A DNA stretch of 12,045 nucleotides, from positions 1-12,045 of the forward strand of contig JABMRW010000066.1 in assembly GCA_013202445.1 (NCBI GenBank), written 5' to 3'. The stretch is from Deltaproteobacteria bacterium. Lineage in GTDB: Bacteria > Chloroflexota > Dehalococcoidia > Dehalococcoidales > BS750m-G39. Numbering within the stretch: the first letter of the stretch is position 1; the number at the start of each line of letters is the position of its first letter. The notes beneath the pieces are model-generated. The model was not told where the DNA came from, searched no databases, and was given only the letters and a program-made list of their open reading frames with translations. The position numbers were made by a program, and so were the translations under genes. This document shows positions 6,337 to 12,045 of this stretch, one piece after another.

Positions 6337-7983
6337 ATGGTGAAACGTAACAGATTTTTACACATTCTGACGACGGCGATTATCCTGGCTATGTTAATGG
6401 TAGCCCTACCGGTCATACCGGCACTGGCGGCGGGAAATATTTCAGTTACACCGACCAGCGGTGAAATCGACGATTATATCGAGGTCATCTGCTCGGGTTT
6501 TACCGCCGGAGACGATATCTATTTTTACTTTTCCAGCGAAGAGGCTGATGAAGGGGATGAGATTGGCCAGGACGTCGACAACTACGAGCGGATAGCCATA
6601 GAATATAGCTGCGAATCGTCATTCGAAATCAACTTCGATGTCCCCGATGAGCTTACGGATGGTGATAGTGATGAAGATGTCGAAAGCGGCGACTACTATG
6701 TCTATGCCGCCGACGAGGACGATGTGATACTCGCCGTGGATGATTTCCGCGTCATCGTCATCGGCGTCTCCATCAGCCCCGACGAGGGGACGGTGACCAC
6801 CGAGGTCAGGGTCAGCGGCTCCGGCTTTGAGAGCAATGAAGACATCACCATAGAATTCGGCTCTACCGATATTGATATATCCAGGGGTGATGAAGATACC
6901 AGCAGCAGCGGCGCCTTCACCAGCTATTTCAACGTTCCCGAGAGCGTCGCCGGCGACCACACTGTAACCGTTACGGTTGGCAGTGATGAGGCCGAGGCCG
7001 AGTTCACCGTAGAGCCAGCTATAGTGATTGACCCCGATGAGGGGGCGGTGGACGACAGGATACTGGTTAGCGGCACCGGCTTCGCCTACCGGGAGAATTT
7101 TACCATCACCTTTGATGGCGATGAGGTAGGGGGGGATACGACTGATGGTTCCGGCAGTTTTGAGACTTATGTTAACGTGCCCGAGGTGGCAGCCGGAGAA
7201 TATGAGGTCGAGGCTGAGGACGATAATAACTCGGCCAGCGCTACCTTCAGCATAAGCACCGAAGTCAGCGTCAGCCCAACTACCAGCGTGAACTCGCCCG
7301 GCCATGTGGGCGACGAATTAATCATCAGCGGCACCGGCTTCAAACCCAGCAGTGCGCTAACCATCACCTACGCCTCTGACCCGGTGGTGTTCACCACCAC
7401 CAGCGAATCGGATGGCAGCTTTTCCTATACCCTCGAAGTTCCCGCCAGCAAAGCCGGGGAGCACACCATAACCGCCAGTGACAGCGTCAGCAGTATATCG
7501 GTCACCTTTTACATGGAGTCAACGTCCCCACAGACACCGCAACCCCTGCTACCCTACATGGAAGGTAAAGCGGACTCACTGGCACACTTTGACTGGGAAG
7601 ACGTCACCGCCGATATTGACGACGGCGTCGAGGGGAGCCTTCCCATAACCTATAAACTCCAGGTAGCCACCGACGCCGATTTCACCGATTTACTGGTGGA
7701 TAAGACCGGGCTGACTACCTCGGAATATACCCTCACCGAAGAGGAGGCGCTGGAGTCAACCAATAAAGAAGCCCCTTACTACTGGAGGATAAGGGCGGTA
7801 GACGCCGCCTCCAATGCCAGCGCCTGGACCGGCGCCGGCACATTCATCGTCGGCTTCATCTTTAACTTCTCCAACTTAAGCGGCTGGCTGCTATATGTGC
7901 TGATTGGGGTGGGAGCCCTGGTACTCTTCTTCATCGGCTTCTGGCTCGGCCGGCGGGGTAGCGGCGGCGGCGACTATTACTAA
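6337..7983 (+). CDS. Secreted, membrane-anchored Ig/TIG-repeat surface protein
   Basis: The 548-residue protein starts with a signal peptide (basic MVKRNRF, hydrophobic core to ~27, cleavage likely after A-L-A near 31-32). It continues with four acidic Ig-like repeats near 34-140, 142-226, 228-308 and 309-393. Each opens with a pattern like V-S-x-x-P-x-x-G or x-D-P-D-E-G, followed by V-S-G-T/S-G-F, the hallmark of IPT/TIG-type folds. Residues ~395-507 resemble fibronectin III (YYWRIRAVDAASNASAW). A transmembrane segment at 516-538 and RRGSGGGDYY end it. C52 and C92 in the first domain may form a disulfide. It probably faces outward as an adhesin or cell-envelope protein. ATG 6337 has GGAGG only 3 bases upstream, so GTG 6340 is a possible start. 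It converges on the coiled-coil operon. Confidence 0.78.
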   Translation: MVKRNRFLHILTTAIILAMLMVALPVIPALAAGNISVTPTSGEIDDYIEVICSGFTAGDDIYFYFSSEEADEGDEIGQDVDNYERIAIEYSCESSFEINFDVPDELTDGDSDEDVESGDYYVYAADEDDVILAVDDFRVIVIGVSISPDEGTVTTEVRVSGSGFESNEDITIEFGSTDIDISRGDEDTSSSGAFTSYFNVPESVAGDHTVTVTVGSDEAEAEFTVEPAIVIDPDEGAVDDRILVSGTGFAYRENFTITFDGDEVGGDTTDGSGSFETYVNVPEVAAGEYEVEAEDDNNSASATFSISTEVSVSPTTSVNSPGHVGDELIISGTGFKPSSALTITYASDPVVFTTTSESDGSFSYTLEVPASKAGEHTITASDSVSSISVTFYMESTSPQTPQPLLPYMEGKADSLAHFDWEDVTADIDDGVEGSLPITYKLQVATDADFTDLLVDKTGLTTSEYTLTEEEALESTNKEAPYYWRIRAVDAASNASAWTGAGTFIVGFIFNFSNLSGWLLYVLIGVGALVLFFIGFWLGRRGSGGGDYY

Positions 7984-8020
7984 ACAAAAAAATAAGAGAG
8001 GGGACATATGTCCCCTCTCT
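7981..8020 (-). terminator. Convergent intrinsic terminator with 26-bp perfect palindrome
   Basis: Bases 7995-8020 read identically on both strands, giving an 11-bp stem (AGAGAGGGGAC) around a small AT loop. On the minus strand the hairpin is followed by a T-rich run (TATTTTTTTG), so it ends transcription from the coiled-coil gene at 8058. In the plus direction there is no T-run, but the hairpin may still slow read-through from the surface-protein gene. Confidence 0.85.
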
Positions 8021-8057
8021 ATCTCCCAAAGAATTCCTTTAAAAAATCATAAGCCGG

Positions 8058-8939
8058 CTATTTCTGCTTCTTCTTGGCTTCACGGGCGATTTGCTCCGCC
8101 TGCCGTCTAGCCGCCGAAATAATCTGAGCCGCTTCCCATCCTGACTCGCGCTTGACCTCAGCCATTTTCTTGGCCAGCTCTTCTTCTGCTTTAGATTTCC
8201 CGCTCTCCCTGGCTTCGTTGGTAACCTGTTTGGCTGACTTTTTAGCGTCACCTATAATCCTGTTTGCCTTTTCCTCAGCCTCCCTTTGGGCATCAGCCAA
8301 TATCTGGCCGGCTTCTTTTTCCGCCTGCCGCCTGGCCTTGGCGAGGATATCAGCCGATTCCTCCCTGACACGATCAATAAGGAGCTTCGTCTCCTGTTGT
8401 TTTTCCTGCTCGGCCTGCTTCTTGGCTTTCTCCGTAGCCTCGGCAACAATTTGCTTGCTCATCTCCTTCGCCCCGGCAATAATCTCATCTGCTTTCTGCT
8501 CAGTCTGTTTCTTAATCGTACCCTCAAACTCGGCAACCACCTCTTTAGTTTTCTCCTTGGTTTCGCCGATGTACCTTTGTGCCTCTTGCTCAGCTTGTCC
8601 TCTTATCTCAGTGATAATCTGTTCCGACTGAAGTTGAGCCTCTGTCCTGGCCTCGGTAATCAGGTTTTCCCCCTCCTCCCTGGCCCTGGCGATAATTACT
8701 TCCGACTCTCGTTCCGCCTCCCTCCTGATTCTTTCCCGCTCCTGTGCCAGGGCATTGATTAAACGCTGCCTGTACTCATCCCGAGCTCCAGCAATAATAT
8801 GAGCCGATTTTCGGTCCGCCTCCTTCCTCATCCTGTTCCCCTCTTCCTCAATAATCAGACTAAGCCTCTCTCTTATATCATCCGAGACTTCGTTCATCTC
8901 ATTAAGCTCCTGCGCCGCCTCATCAATTACGTTTGCCAT
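8058..8939 (-). CDS. Long coiled-coil protein with internal 105-residue duplication
   Basis: The start is ATG 8939, with GGAGG at the ideal 8-base distance; longer frames upstream overlap the HTH gene. The 293-residue product is almost wholly charged helix (Glu, Lys, Arg, Ala, Gln) with recurring I-I-A-x-A-R/K motifs at residues 48, 82, 108, 153, 187, 213, 228 and 273. Residues 48-152 align without gaps to 153-257, with about 31 identical positions by hand count and the same 34/26/15/30 spacing, so an ancient tandem duplication is likely. There is no signal peptide or membrane helix. Composition recalls V/F-ATPase stalk subunits and DivIVA-like scaffolds, but I see no diagnostic domain. It is the second gene of an operon with the MerR-type HTH gene and ends at a strong terminator. 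Confidence 0.72.
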   Translation of the reverse strand: MANVIDEAAQELNEMNEVSDDIRERLSLIIEEEGNRMRKEADRKSAHIIAGARDEYRQRLINALAQERERIRREAERESEVIIARAREEGENLITEARTEAQLQSEQIITEIRGQAEQEAQRYIGETKEKTKEVVAEFEGTIKKQTEQKADEIIAGAKEMSKQIVAEATEKAKKQAEQEKQQETKLLIDRVREESADILAKARRQAEKEAGQILADAQREAEEKANRIIGDAKKSAKQVTNEARESGKSKAEEELAKKMAEVKRESGWEAAQIISAARRQAEQIAREAKKKQK

Positions 8940-8976
8940 ATGACCGTCCTCCTTTTTTAGCCTACCCCGGCCGTCT

Positions 8977-9177
8977 TTAGGTGATATGATTTGCTTCCCT
9001 TGTGATTCTGTCAACATCAGCCTCCGTGAACAGCCTCCACCCCCGCTTATCCCTGTGCGATGCGTCATTCAGAGTACCTTTTCTAAGCCATCTCAAGAAG
9101 GTAGACCTACCTATCCCTACTAGCCGACAGGCCTCCGATGTTCTATAGTAGGTCTCGCCCTTTATTTCAACCGGCAT
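8977..9177 (-). CDS. Small MerR-type helix-turn-helix DNA-binding protein
   Basis: The 66-residue protein starts at ATG 9177 with GGAGG 8 bases upstream. It is a winged HTH of the MerR/excisionase (HTH_17) kind: YYRTSEACRLVGIGRSTFLR gives the HTH, KGTLNDASHRDKRGWRLFT the wing, then EADVDRITREA a helix. It has no effector domain. It lies 37 bases upstream of the coiled-coil gene and shares its strand, so the two probably form one operon. It could regulate the operon or tether the coiled-coil protein to DNA. On the minus strand TTGACA (9225-9220) with a poor TAACAG at 9203-9198 is a weak promoter candidate. Confidence 0.75.
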   Translation of the reverse strand: MPVEIKGETYYRTSEACRLVGIGRSTFLRWLRKGTLNDASHRDKRGWRLFTEADVDRITREANHIT

Positions 9178-9370
9178 AGCCTAAGCCTCCTTTGAAACTG
9201 TTAAAAACGTGTTGGTATATGTCAATCTTGCTACAATTATGCTCAAGACCGGGCAAACTGTAAATCACCCGAAGGTACCGAAGCAGGGCTACTTTAGTAC
9301 TAGGAAAATAGTCCCGGTCAAGCCCGCCGCTGCCGTTCCAGAACAGTCGCTTATGATAGGAAAAGACACC

Positions 9371-9399
9371 TTGACCATTACTATTTGGGGGGGTACGAT
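9371..9399 (+). promoter_or_regulatory. Sigma-70-type promoter for the DUF5658-like gene
   Basis: TTGACC (9371-9376) and TACGAT (9394-9399) are 17 bases apart. Transcription would begin near 9406, which excludes start codons upstream of that and supports a gene start at 9436 or 9445. The preceding stretch 9191-9370 holds only the divergent upstream region of the MerR-type gene; I see no further gene in it. Confidence 0.5.
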
Positions 9400-9444
9400 T
9401 GGGTAAGGTGCCTCGTCTGGTTAGTTAAGAGGCTAGTGTTAAAT

Positions 9445-9744
9445 ATGATGCCAGCGGTAATCTTCGTAGTACTGAATGTTACGGACGCCTATTTAACCAA
9501 GGTGGGCCTAATGGCGGGGGCAGTAGAGATTAATCCCCTCATGGCCGGCATCGGCAGCAATATGATATTCAAGGGGCTGATAGGTATAGCGGTGGTCTTC
9601 GCCCTCTATTTCTTAGGTAAGGAAAAAATCCTGTGGCTGTTGAACTTCGGGATGTTAGGCGTTGTCTTGTGGAACTCGGCTACCTACTTGATAATAAACC
9701 TTTGGCCCCTCCATTCCTTCATCGGCACCCACGCCGGCTTCTAG
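9445..9744 (+). CDS. DUF5658-like small membrane protein
   Basis: The 99-residue protein has three or four hydrophobic segments: ~1-12, ~40-58 (FKGLIGIAVVFALYFLG) and ~62-85. The features N-V-T-D-A-Y-L-T (near 11-18) and E-I-N-P-L-M (near 28-33) match the conserved D-A and E-x-N-P-L of the DUF5658 family as I know it. The family's function is unknown. The start is uncertain: GTG 9436 has AAGAGG only 3 bases away, while ATG 9445 has it 12 bases away, and the promoter at 9371 rules out earlier starts. It ends 39 bases before the convergent cupin gene, with no clear terminator between them. Confidence 0.6.
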   Translation: MMPAVIFVVLNVTDAYLTKVGLMAGAVEINPLMAGIGSNMIFKGLIGIAVVFALYFLGKEKILWLLNFGMLGVVLWNSATYLIINLWPLHSFIGTHAGF

Positions 9745-9783
9745 GCACCGCCAGCCGAACGCATCCCCTATAATTAAAACCGG

Positions 9784-10122
9784 CTAAATCACCGCCGCCG
9801 CCACCAGTATTACGCAGTCCTCATCCCCATCGTTCATCAGGCTGTGGGGCACTCCGTAGGGAAGCCAGATAGCGTCACCGGCGGTTACCTCCTGCCGCTC
9901 ATCACCAACCGTCATTACCCCCCGCCCCAAAAGCAGGTAGTAAACCTCCTCATAGGGGTCTATGTGCGTCTCTATCTCCTTACCCGGCTTCAGAACGGCG
10001 TGGGCAAAGAATAAAAGGCCTTCCAGTACCCGGCTATCCAGCATCATACAGGCCGCAGCCCCTTCATGCGCTGTGTAGCGAGTCTCAACTACCTCCGGGT
10101 GGTCGATATTTCTAACAATCAT
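9784..10122 (-). CDS. Single-domain cupin protein
   Basis: The 112-residue protein has both cupin motifs. Motif 1 is G-K-E-I-E-T-H-I-D-P-Y-E-E-V-Y-Y with LLLGRG after it (residues ~48-70). Motif 2 is GDAIWLPYGVPHSLMN (~84-99). Usual metal ligands are two His in H-x-H, a Glu and a later His. Here the second His is Asp (H-I-D), so metal binding may be altered. Small cupins of this kind are sugar isomerases, dioxygenases or ligand sensors; the substrate cannot be told. AAGGAG lies 8 bases before ATG 10122. It follows the HAD phosphatase gene by 20 bases on the same strand, so the two are probably co-transcribed. Confidence 0.82.
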   Translation of the reverse strand: MIVRNIDHPEVVETRYTAHEGAAACMMLDSRVLEGLLFFAHAVLKPGKEIETHIDPYEEVYYLLLGRGVMTVGDERQEVTAGDAIWLPYGVPHSLMNDGDEDCVILVAAAVI

Positions 10123-10142
10123 AAACCTGGCTCCTTCTCTGG

Positions 10143-10949
10143 TTACAGCAAAAACCGCTCAATCGCCGCCGCCAGACCGTTCTGGTCAACGTCAAGGGTT
10201 ATATGGTCGGCTACGGCCTTCACCTCGTCGGGGGCATTATCCATAGCCACCGCCAGCCCGGCCCGGGAAAGCAGGGTAATGTCATTGGTGCCATCCCCCA
10301 CCGCCATCACCTCACTTAAGGAAATCCCCAGATGCAAGACCAGCGCCTCCAGCGCCCTCCCCTTTGACACCTCACGGGCGACCACGTTAGCAAATTCCAC
10401 ATCGGGAAAAGCCGGGGACCGGGCCCAGGAAAAGTGAAGGCTGCTCTCAAATTGCTTATAAAACTCCCTGGCTTTAGCCATCTGTTCGGGGTTGACCGAG
10501 GCCAATCCCCCTTTGATGATTCTCTCCCGCTCCCAGAGTTCGGTAAAATCCACGATGGTAGGCTCTAAGCCGAAAAATTTACGATGGGCATCGGTTGACC
10601 AGGTTTCCCGCTCGACGAAATAATGGGTCGCCGAATAAAGCTCAAAGTTTATATTAAGTGAACGGGCAAACTCAATCGCCTCCCTCACCACCCCCCTATC
10701 CAGAGGCTCGGCATAGATCTCCTCCCCCCGCCCCGATATTAAAGCGCCGTCAAAGAAGATATGATGGCCGTCCAGCGCCAGCTGGTCTAAAATTGACCGG
10801 CAGGCCAGGACCGCCCGGCCGGTGGACAGGGCAACCCCCACCCCCAACCGGCGGGCTTCGGCCAGTGCCTCCTTGTTATCGTCTGATACAGTCCTTTCCT
10901 TACCCAGCAAGGTGCCATCTATATCTACCACTAACAGCTTGTATTTCAT
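10143..10949 (-). CDS. Cof-type HAD-IIB family phosphatase
   Basis: The 268-residue cytoplasmic enzyme has all four HAD motifs: DIDGT with nucleophile Asp9 and acid/base Asp11, LSTGR (Thr43 region), Lys196 in VSKGRAL, and GDGTND (218-223) for Mg binding. The cap region (~85-180) is of the Cof/IIB type, and the length is normal. Family members dephosphorylate sugar phosphates, phospholipid head groups, flavin or pyridoxal phosphates; the true substrate cannot be read from sequence. The start is ATG 10949 with AGGAGGG about 4 bases upstream. It is the first gene of a two-gene operon with the cupin, which may act on a related small molecule. Confidence 0.9.
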   Translation of the reverse strand: MKYKLLVVDIDGTLLGKERTVSDDNKEALAEARRLGVGVALSTGRAVLACRSILDQLALDGHHIFFDGALISGRGEEIYAEPLDRGVVREAIEFARSLNINFELYSATHYFVERETWSTDAHRKFFGLEPTIVDFTELWERERIIKGGLASVNPEQMAKAREFYKQFESSLHFSWARSPAFPDVEFANVVAREVSKGRALEALVLHLGISLSEVMAVGDGTNDITLLSRAGLAVAMDNAPDEVKAVADHITLDVDQNGLAAAIERFLL

Positions 10950-10968
10950 CAGCCCTCCTAACCTACTA

Positions 10969-10998
10969 ATTCTAGCATCAGGGGCGGTAGATTTCCAA
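10969..10998 (-). promoter_or_regulatory. Candidate promoter for the HAD/cupin operon
   Basis: On the minus strand TTGGAA (10998-10993) and TAGAAT (10974-10969) are 18 bases apart. This would start transcription about 12 bases before ATG 10949, a short leader that still includes the ribosome binding site. Confidence 0.4.
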
Positions 10999-11095
10999 AT
11001 CAGGCAGGCTCAGGTGGCACTGAACCCATCTCCCCTATTAAAATTTCTCTTATTTCCCACCCCCAACTATCTTTTATTTTTTATAAGGGAACCCT

Positions 11096-11221
11096 ATCCC
11101 CTTTATCCCCTTCCCCTTGCTAAGGGGAAGGGGAATTATTTTTTTAAAAAGAGGGGGCTAAAGCCCCCTCTCAAACACCCTCTTAGGTTAATCCCCTTTT
11201 CCCCCCACCCCCCAGAAGATA
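11096..11221. repeat. Double-hairpin intergenic repeat, copy A
   Basis: Hairpin 1 pairs CCCCTTCCCCTT (11107-11118) with AAGGGGAAGGGG (11122-11133). A T/A tract follows (TTATTTTTTTAAAAAG). Hairpin 2 pairs AGAGGGGGCT (11150-11159) with AGCCCCCTCT (11162-11171). A C-rich tail (CAAACACCC, AGGTTA, CCCCTTTTCCCCCCACCC) ends it. Copy B at 11910-12044 has the same order, near-identical hairpin 2 and tail. Hairpin 1 with the T-run can terminate plus-strand transcripts and hairpin 2 minus-strand ones, so the unit can act as a bidirectional terminator. Confidence 0.7.
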
Positions 11222-11465
11222 GACACCCGCTAAAAACAGGTCAGGGGTGGGGAACTACTCCCCCACTCAGAATTTTTAGAGGTGAAACCTCTTAAGGGCG
11301 GGAGGGTGGGACACAAGACACCCATTTAAAAGAGGGGTAGGGAAAGAGAGAGTTTTAGAAGCGCATACGGGGCCCCCGAAAAAACAAAGTTTTTTTGGGG
11401 TAAAAGCTTTTGAGGGTTGGGTGGGAAGAAAAAGAACCGCTAAAATGGGGCGGGGCAGCCGGAGC
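11222..11465. other. Intergenic stretch with G-rich runs and small inverted repeats
   Basis: No gene is supported here; long frames on either strand are low-complexity translations of C/G runs. It holds a 6-bp-stem hairpin AGAGGTGAAACCTCT (11277-11291), G-rich segments and the short hairpin repeat at 11369-11403. A degraded further repeat copy is possible, but I could not align one. Confidence 0.4.
11369..11403. repeat. Short hairpin repeat (copy 2)
   Basis: GGGGCCCCCGAAAA begins the unit and TTTTTGGGGTAAA ends it, as in copy 1 at 4201-4231. The stem pairs 11374-11385 with 11389-11400 around an AAA loop, with the same single G-T wobble. Here it is intergenic, upstream of acpS. Confidence 0.55.
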
Positions 11466-11495
11466 TTGAACGCACCCCCCAAAATAAACTATAAT
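11466..11495 (+). promoter_or_regulatory. Sigma-70-type promoter of acpS
   Basis: TTGAAC (11466-11471) and a consensus TATAAT (11490-11495) are 18 bases apart. Transcription would start near 11502, giving a ~27-base leader before ATG 11529. Confidence 0.7.
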
Positions 11496-11528
11496 CCCCA
11501 AAATAACATATTTATGTTAAGGTCTGTT

Positions 11529-11894
11529 ATGCGCTGCGTCGGTGTTGATATAGTAGAAATAGCCCGCCTGGAAAAGGCAATCGCACACCACGGGGAAGGC
11601 TTCCTTAAGCGGATTTACACCGATTCGGAGATTAAGCTGTACCGAAAAAAGCTACCCTCGCTGGCGGCCCGCTTCGCCGCCAAGGAAGCGGTAGTAAAAG
11701 CCATGGGCAAGCCGGGCAAGGACATCAGCCTTAAAGAGATTGAGATACTGTCCGGCCCCGGCGGCCAGCCGGTGGTCAATCTCTACGGCAAGACGCAGCA
11801 GCAGGCTAAAGGAATGGGGCTGGGCAGGCTGGCGGTCACCATCTCCCACTCAAAGGAGTATGCCGTCGCCTTCGTCAGCGGCGATACGAAATAG
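11529..11894 (+). CDS. acpS: Holo-[acyl-carrier-protein] synthase
   Basis: The 121-residue enzyme moves 4'-phosphopantetheine from CoA to a serine of apo-ACP, activating it for fatty acid synthesis in the cytoplasm. The AcpS signature is complete. The N-terminal VGVDIVEIARLEK carries the Mg-binding Asp7, RFAAKEAVVKAMG carries Glu53, and the C-terminal VTISHSKEYAVAFV is present. Length is typical (~120-125). ATG 11529 is preferred over ATG 11514 and earlier frames, because AAGG lies 6 bases upstream and the protein then begins as in the family. It appears monocistronic, with its own promoter, and is flanked by the two copies of the double-hairpin repeat, the downstream one serving as terminator. 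Confidence 0.95.
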   Translation: MRCVGVDIVEIARLEKAIAHHGEGFLKRIYTDSEIKLYRKKLPSLAARFAAKEAVVKAMGKPGKDISLKEIEILSGPGGQPVVNLYGKTQQQAKGMGLGRLAVTISHSKEYAVAFVSGDTK

Positions 11895-11909
11895 AGAGAT
11901 TATCAACCT

Positions 11910-12044
11910 CACCCCCTTAATCCCCCTCTCCAATCTTGGATAGGGGGAGAATTTTTTAAAAAAGAGGGGGCTTCGCCCCCTCTCAAACACCCCTTTATAG
12001 GTTACCCCCCTTTTCCCCCCACCCTCTAAGAAGAAATTGATAGA
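11910..12044. repeat. Double-hairpin intergenic repeat, copy B (acpS terminator)
   Basis: Hairpin 1 pairs CCCCCTCTCCAA with TTGGATAGGGGG (about 11922-11947, one mismatch) and is followed by AATTTTTTAAAAAAG, a terminator for acpS. Hairpin 2 pairs AGAGGGGGC with GCCCCCTCT around TTC. The C-rich tail (CAAACACCC, TAGGTTA, CCCCTTTTCCCCCCACCC) matches copy A. Hairpin 1 differs in sequence from copy A but keeps pairing, so its structure looks conserved. The repeat may continue past the window end. Confidence 0.7.
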
Positions 12045-12045
12045 A

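Noticed and set aside
6619..7305. Long minus-strand frame inside the surface-protein gene
   Set aside because: It is antisense to a repeat-rich, signal-peptide-bearing gene and its translation is Gly/Ala/Asp-biased low complexity.
7995..8020. 26-bp palindrome as an operator or recombination site
   Set aside because: Its position between convergent gene ends and the T-run on the minus strand fit an intrinsic terminator.
8152..8762. Two plus-strand frames opposite the coiled-coil gene
   Set aside because: Ser/Leu/Phe-rich translations are the expected antisense of Glu/Lys/Ala-rich coiled-coil codons; no ribosome binding site.
9209..9406. 65-codon plus-strand frame upstream of the DUF5658-like gene
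   Set aside because: It has no ribosome binding site, overlaps the promoter at 9371-9399 and shows no domain-like pattern.
10822..11295. Plus-strand frame spanning the HAD start and the C-rich intergenic stretch
   Set aside because: Pro/Leu-rich translation arises from C-tracts and hairpin repeats; it crosses the HAD promoter.
11096..12044. CRISPR-like array from the repeated C/G hairpins
   Set aside because: Only two copies about 800 bases apart with a gene between them; no regular spacers and no cas genes.

Overview
The window looks like a chromosomal segment of an uncultured, moderately GC-balanced bacterium, most plausibly a Chloroflexota (Dehalococcoidia-like) lineage. That assignment is inference. 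It rests on the housekeeping genes (AcpS, Cof-type HAD phosphatase), a large TIG-repeat surface protein, a small MerR-HTH gene paired with a long coiled-coil gene, and gene ends rich in C/G-tract hairpins. No rRNA, tRNA or CRISPR array is present.

Region 1 (1-3619) is the right-hand part of an integrated mobile element. From the left it has the 5' end of an IS3-like insertion sequence, a multi-pass membrane protein gene whose last codons are supplied by that IS end, and an AT-rich control region with a 14-bp perfect palindrome. Then come two small unrecognised genes (1063-1551 and 1642-1908) and a large serine recombinase (1958-3619). The recombinase lies at the element's edge. Its last codons run into a foreign gene.

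Region 2 (3552-5961, minus strand) is a short phage head-morphogenesis cassette: Cys-rich HTH protein, SPP1-type portal, coiled-coil scaffold, and the first ~47 codons of a major capsid gene. The capsid gene is cut exactly where the recombinase element begins, so one mobile element appears to have integrated into another. No terminase gene precedes the portal. The cassette has a clear minus-strand promoter back-to-back with a plus-strand promoter.

Region 3 (6337-7983, plus) encodes a secreted, C-terminally membrane-anchored protein of repeated Ig/TIG-like domains plus a fibronectin-like domain. It converges on a two-gene minus-strand operon (9177-8058): a 66-residue MerR-type HTH protein and a 293-residue coiled-coil protein built from an internal 105-residue duplication. 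They share a 26-bp palindromic terminator with its T-tract on the minus strand.

Region 4 (9371-12045) holds a small DUF5658-like membrane protein, a minus-strand HAD phosphatase/cupin operon, and acpS with a good sigma-70-type promoter. The spaces around acpS hold two copies of a ~125-135 bp double-hairpin repeat. A shorter hairpin repeat also occurs here and, unexpectedly, inside the start of the phage scaffold gene.
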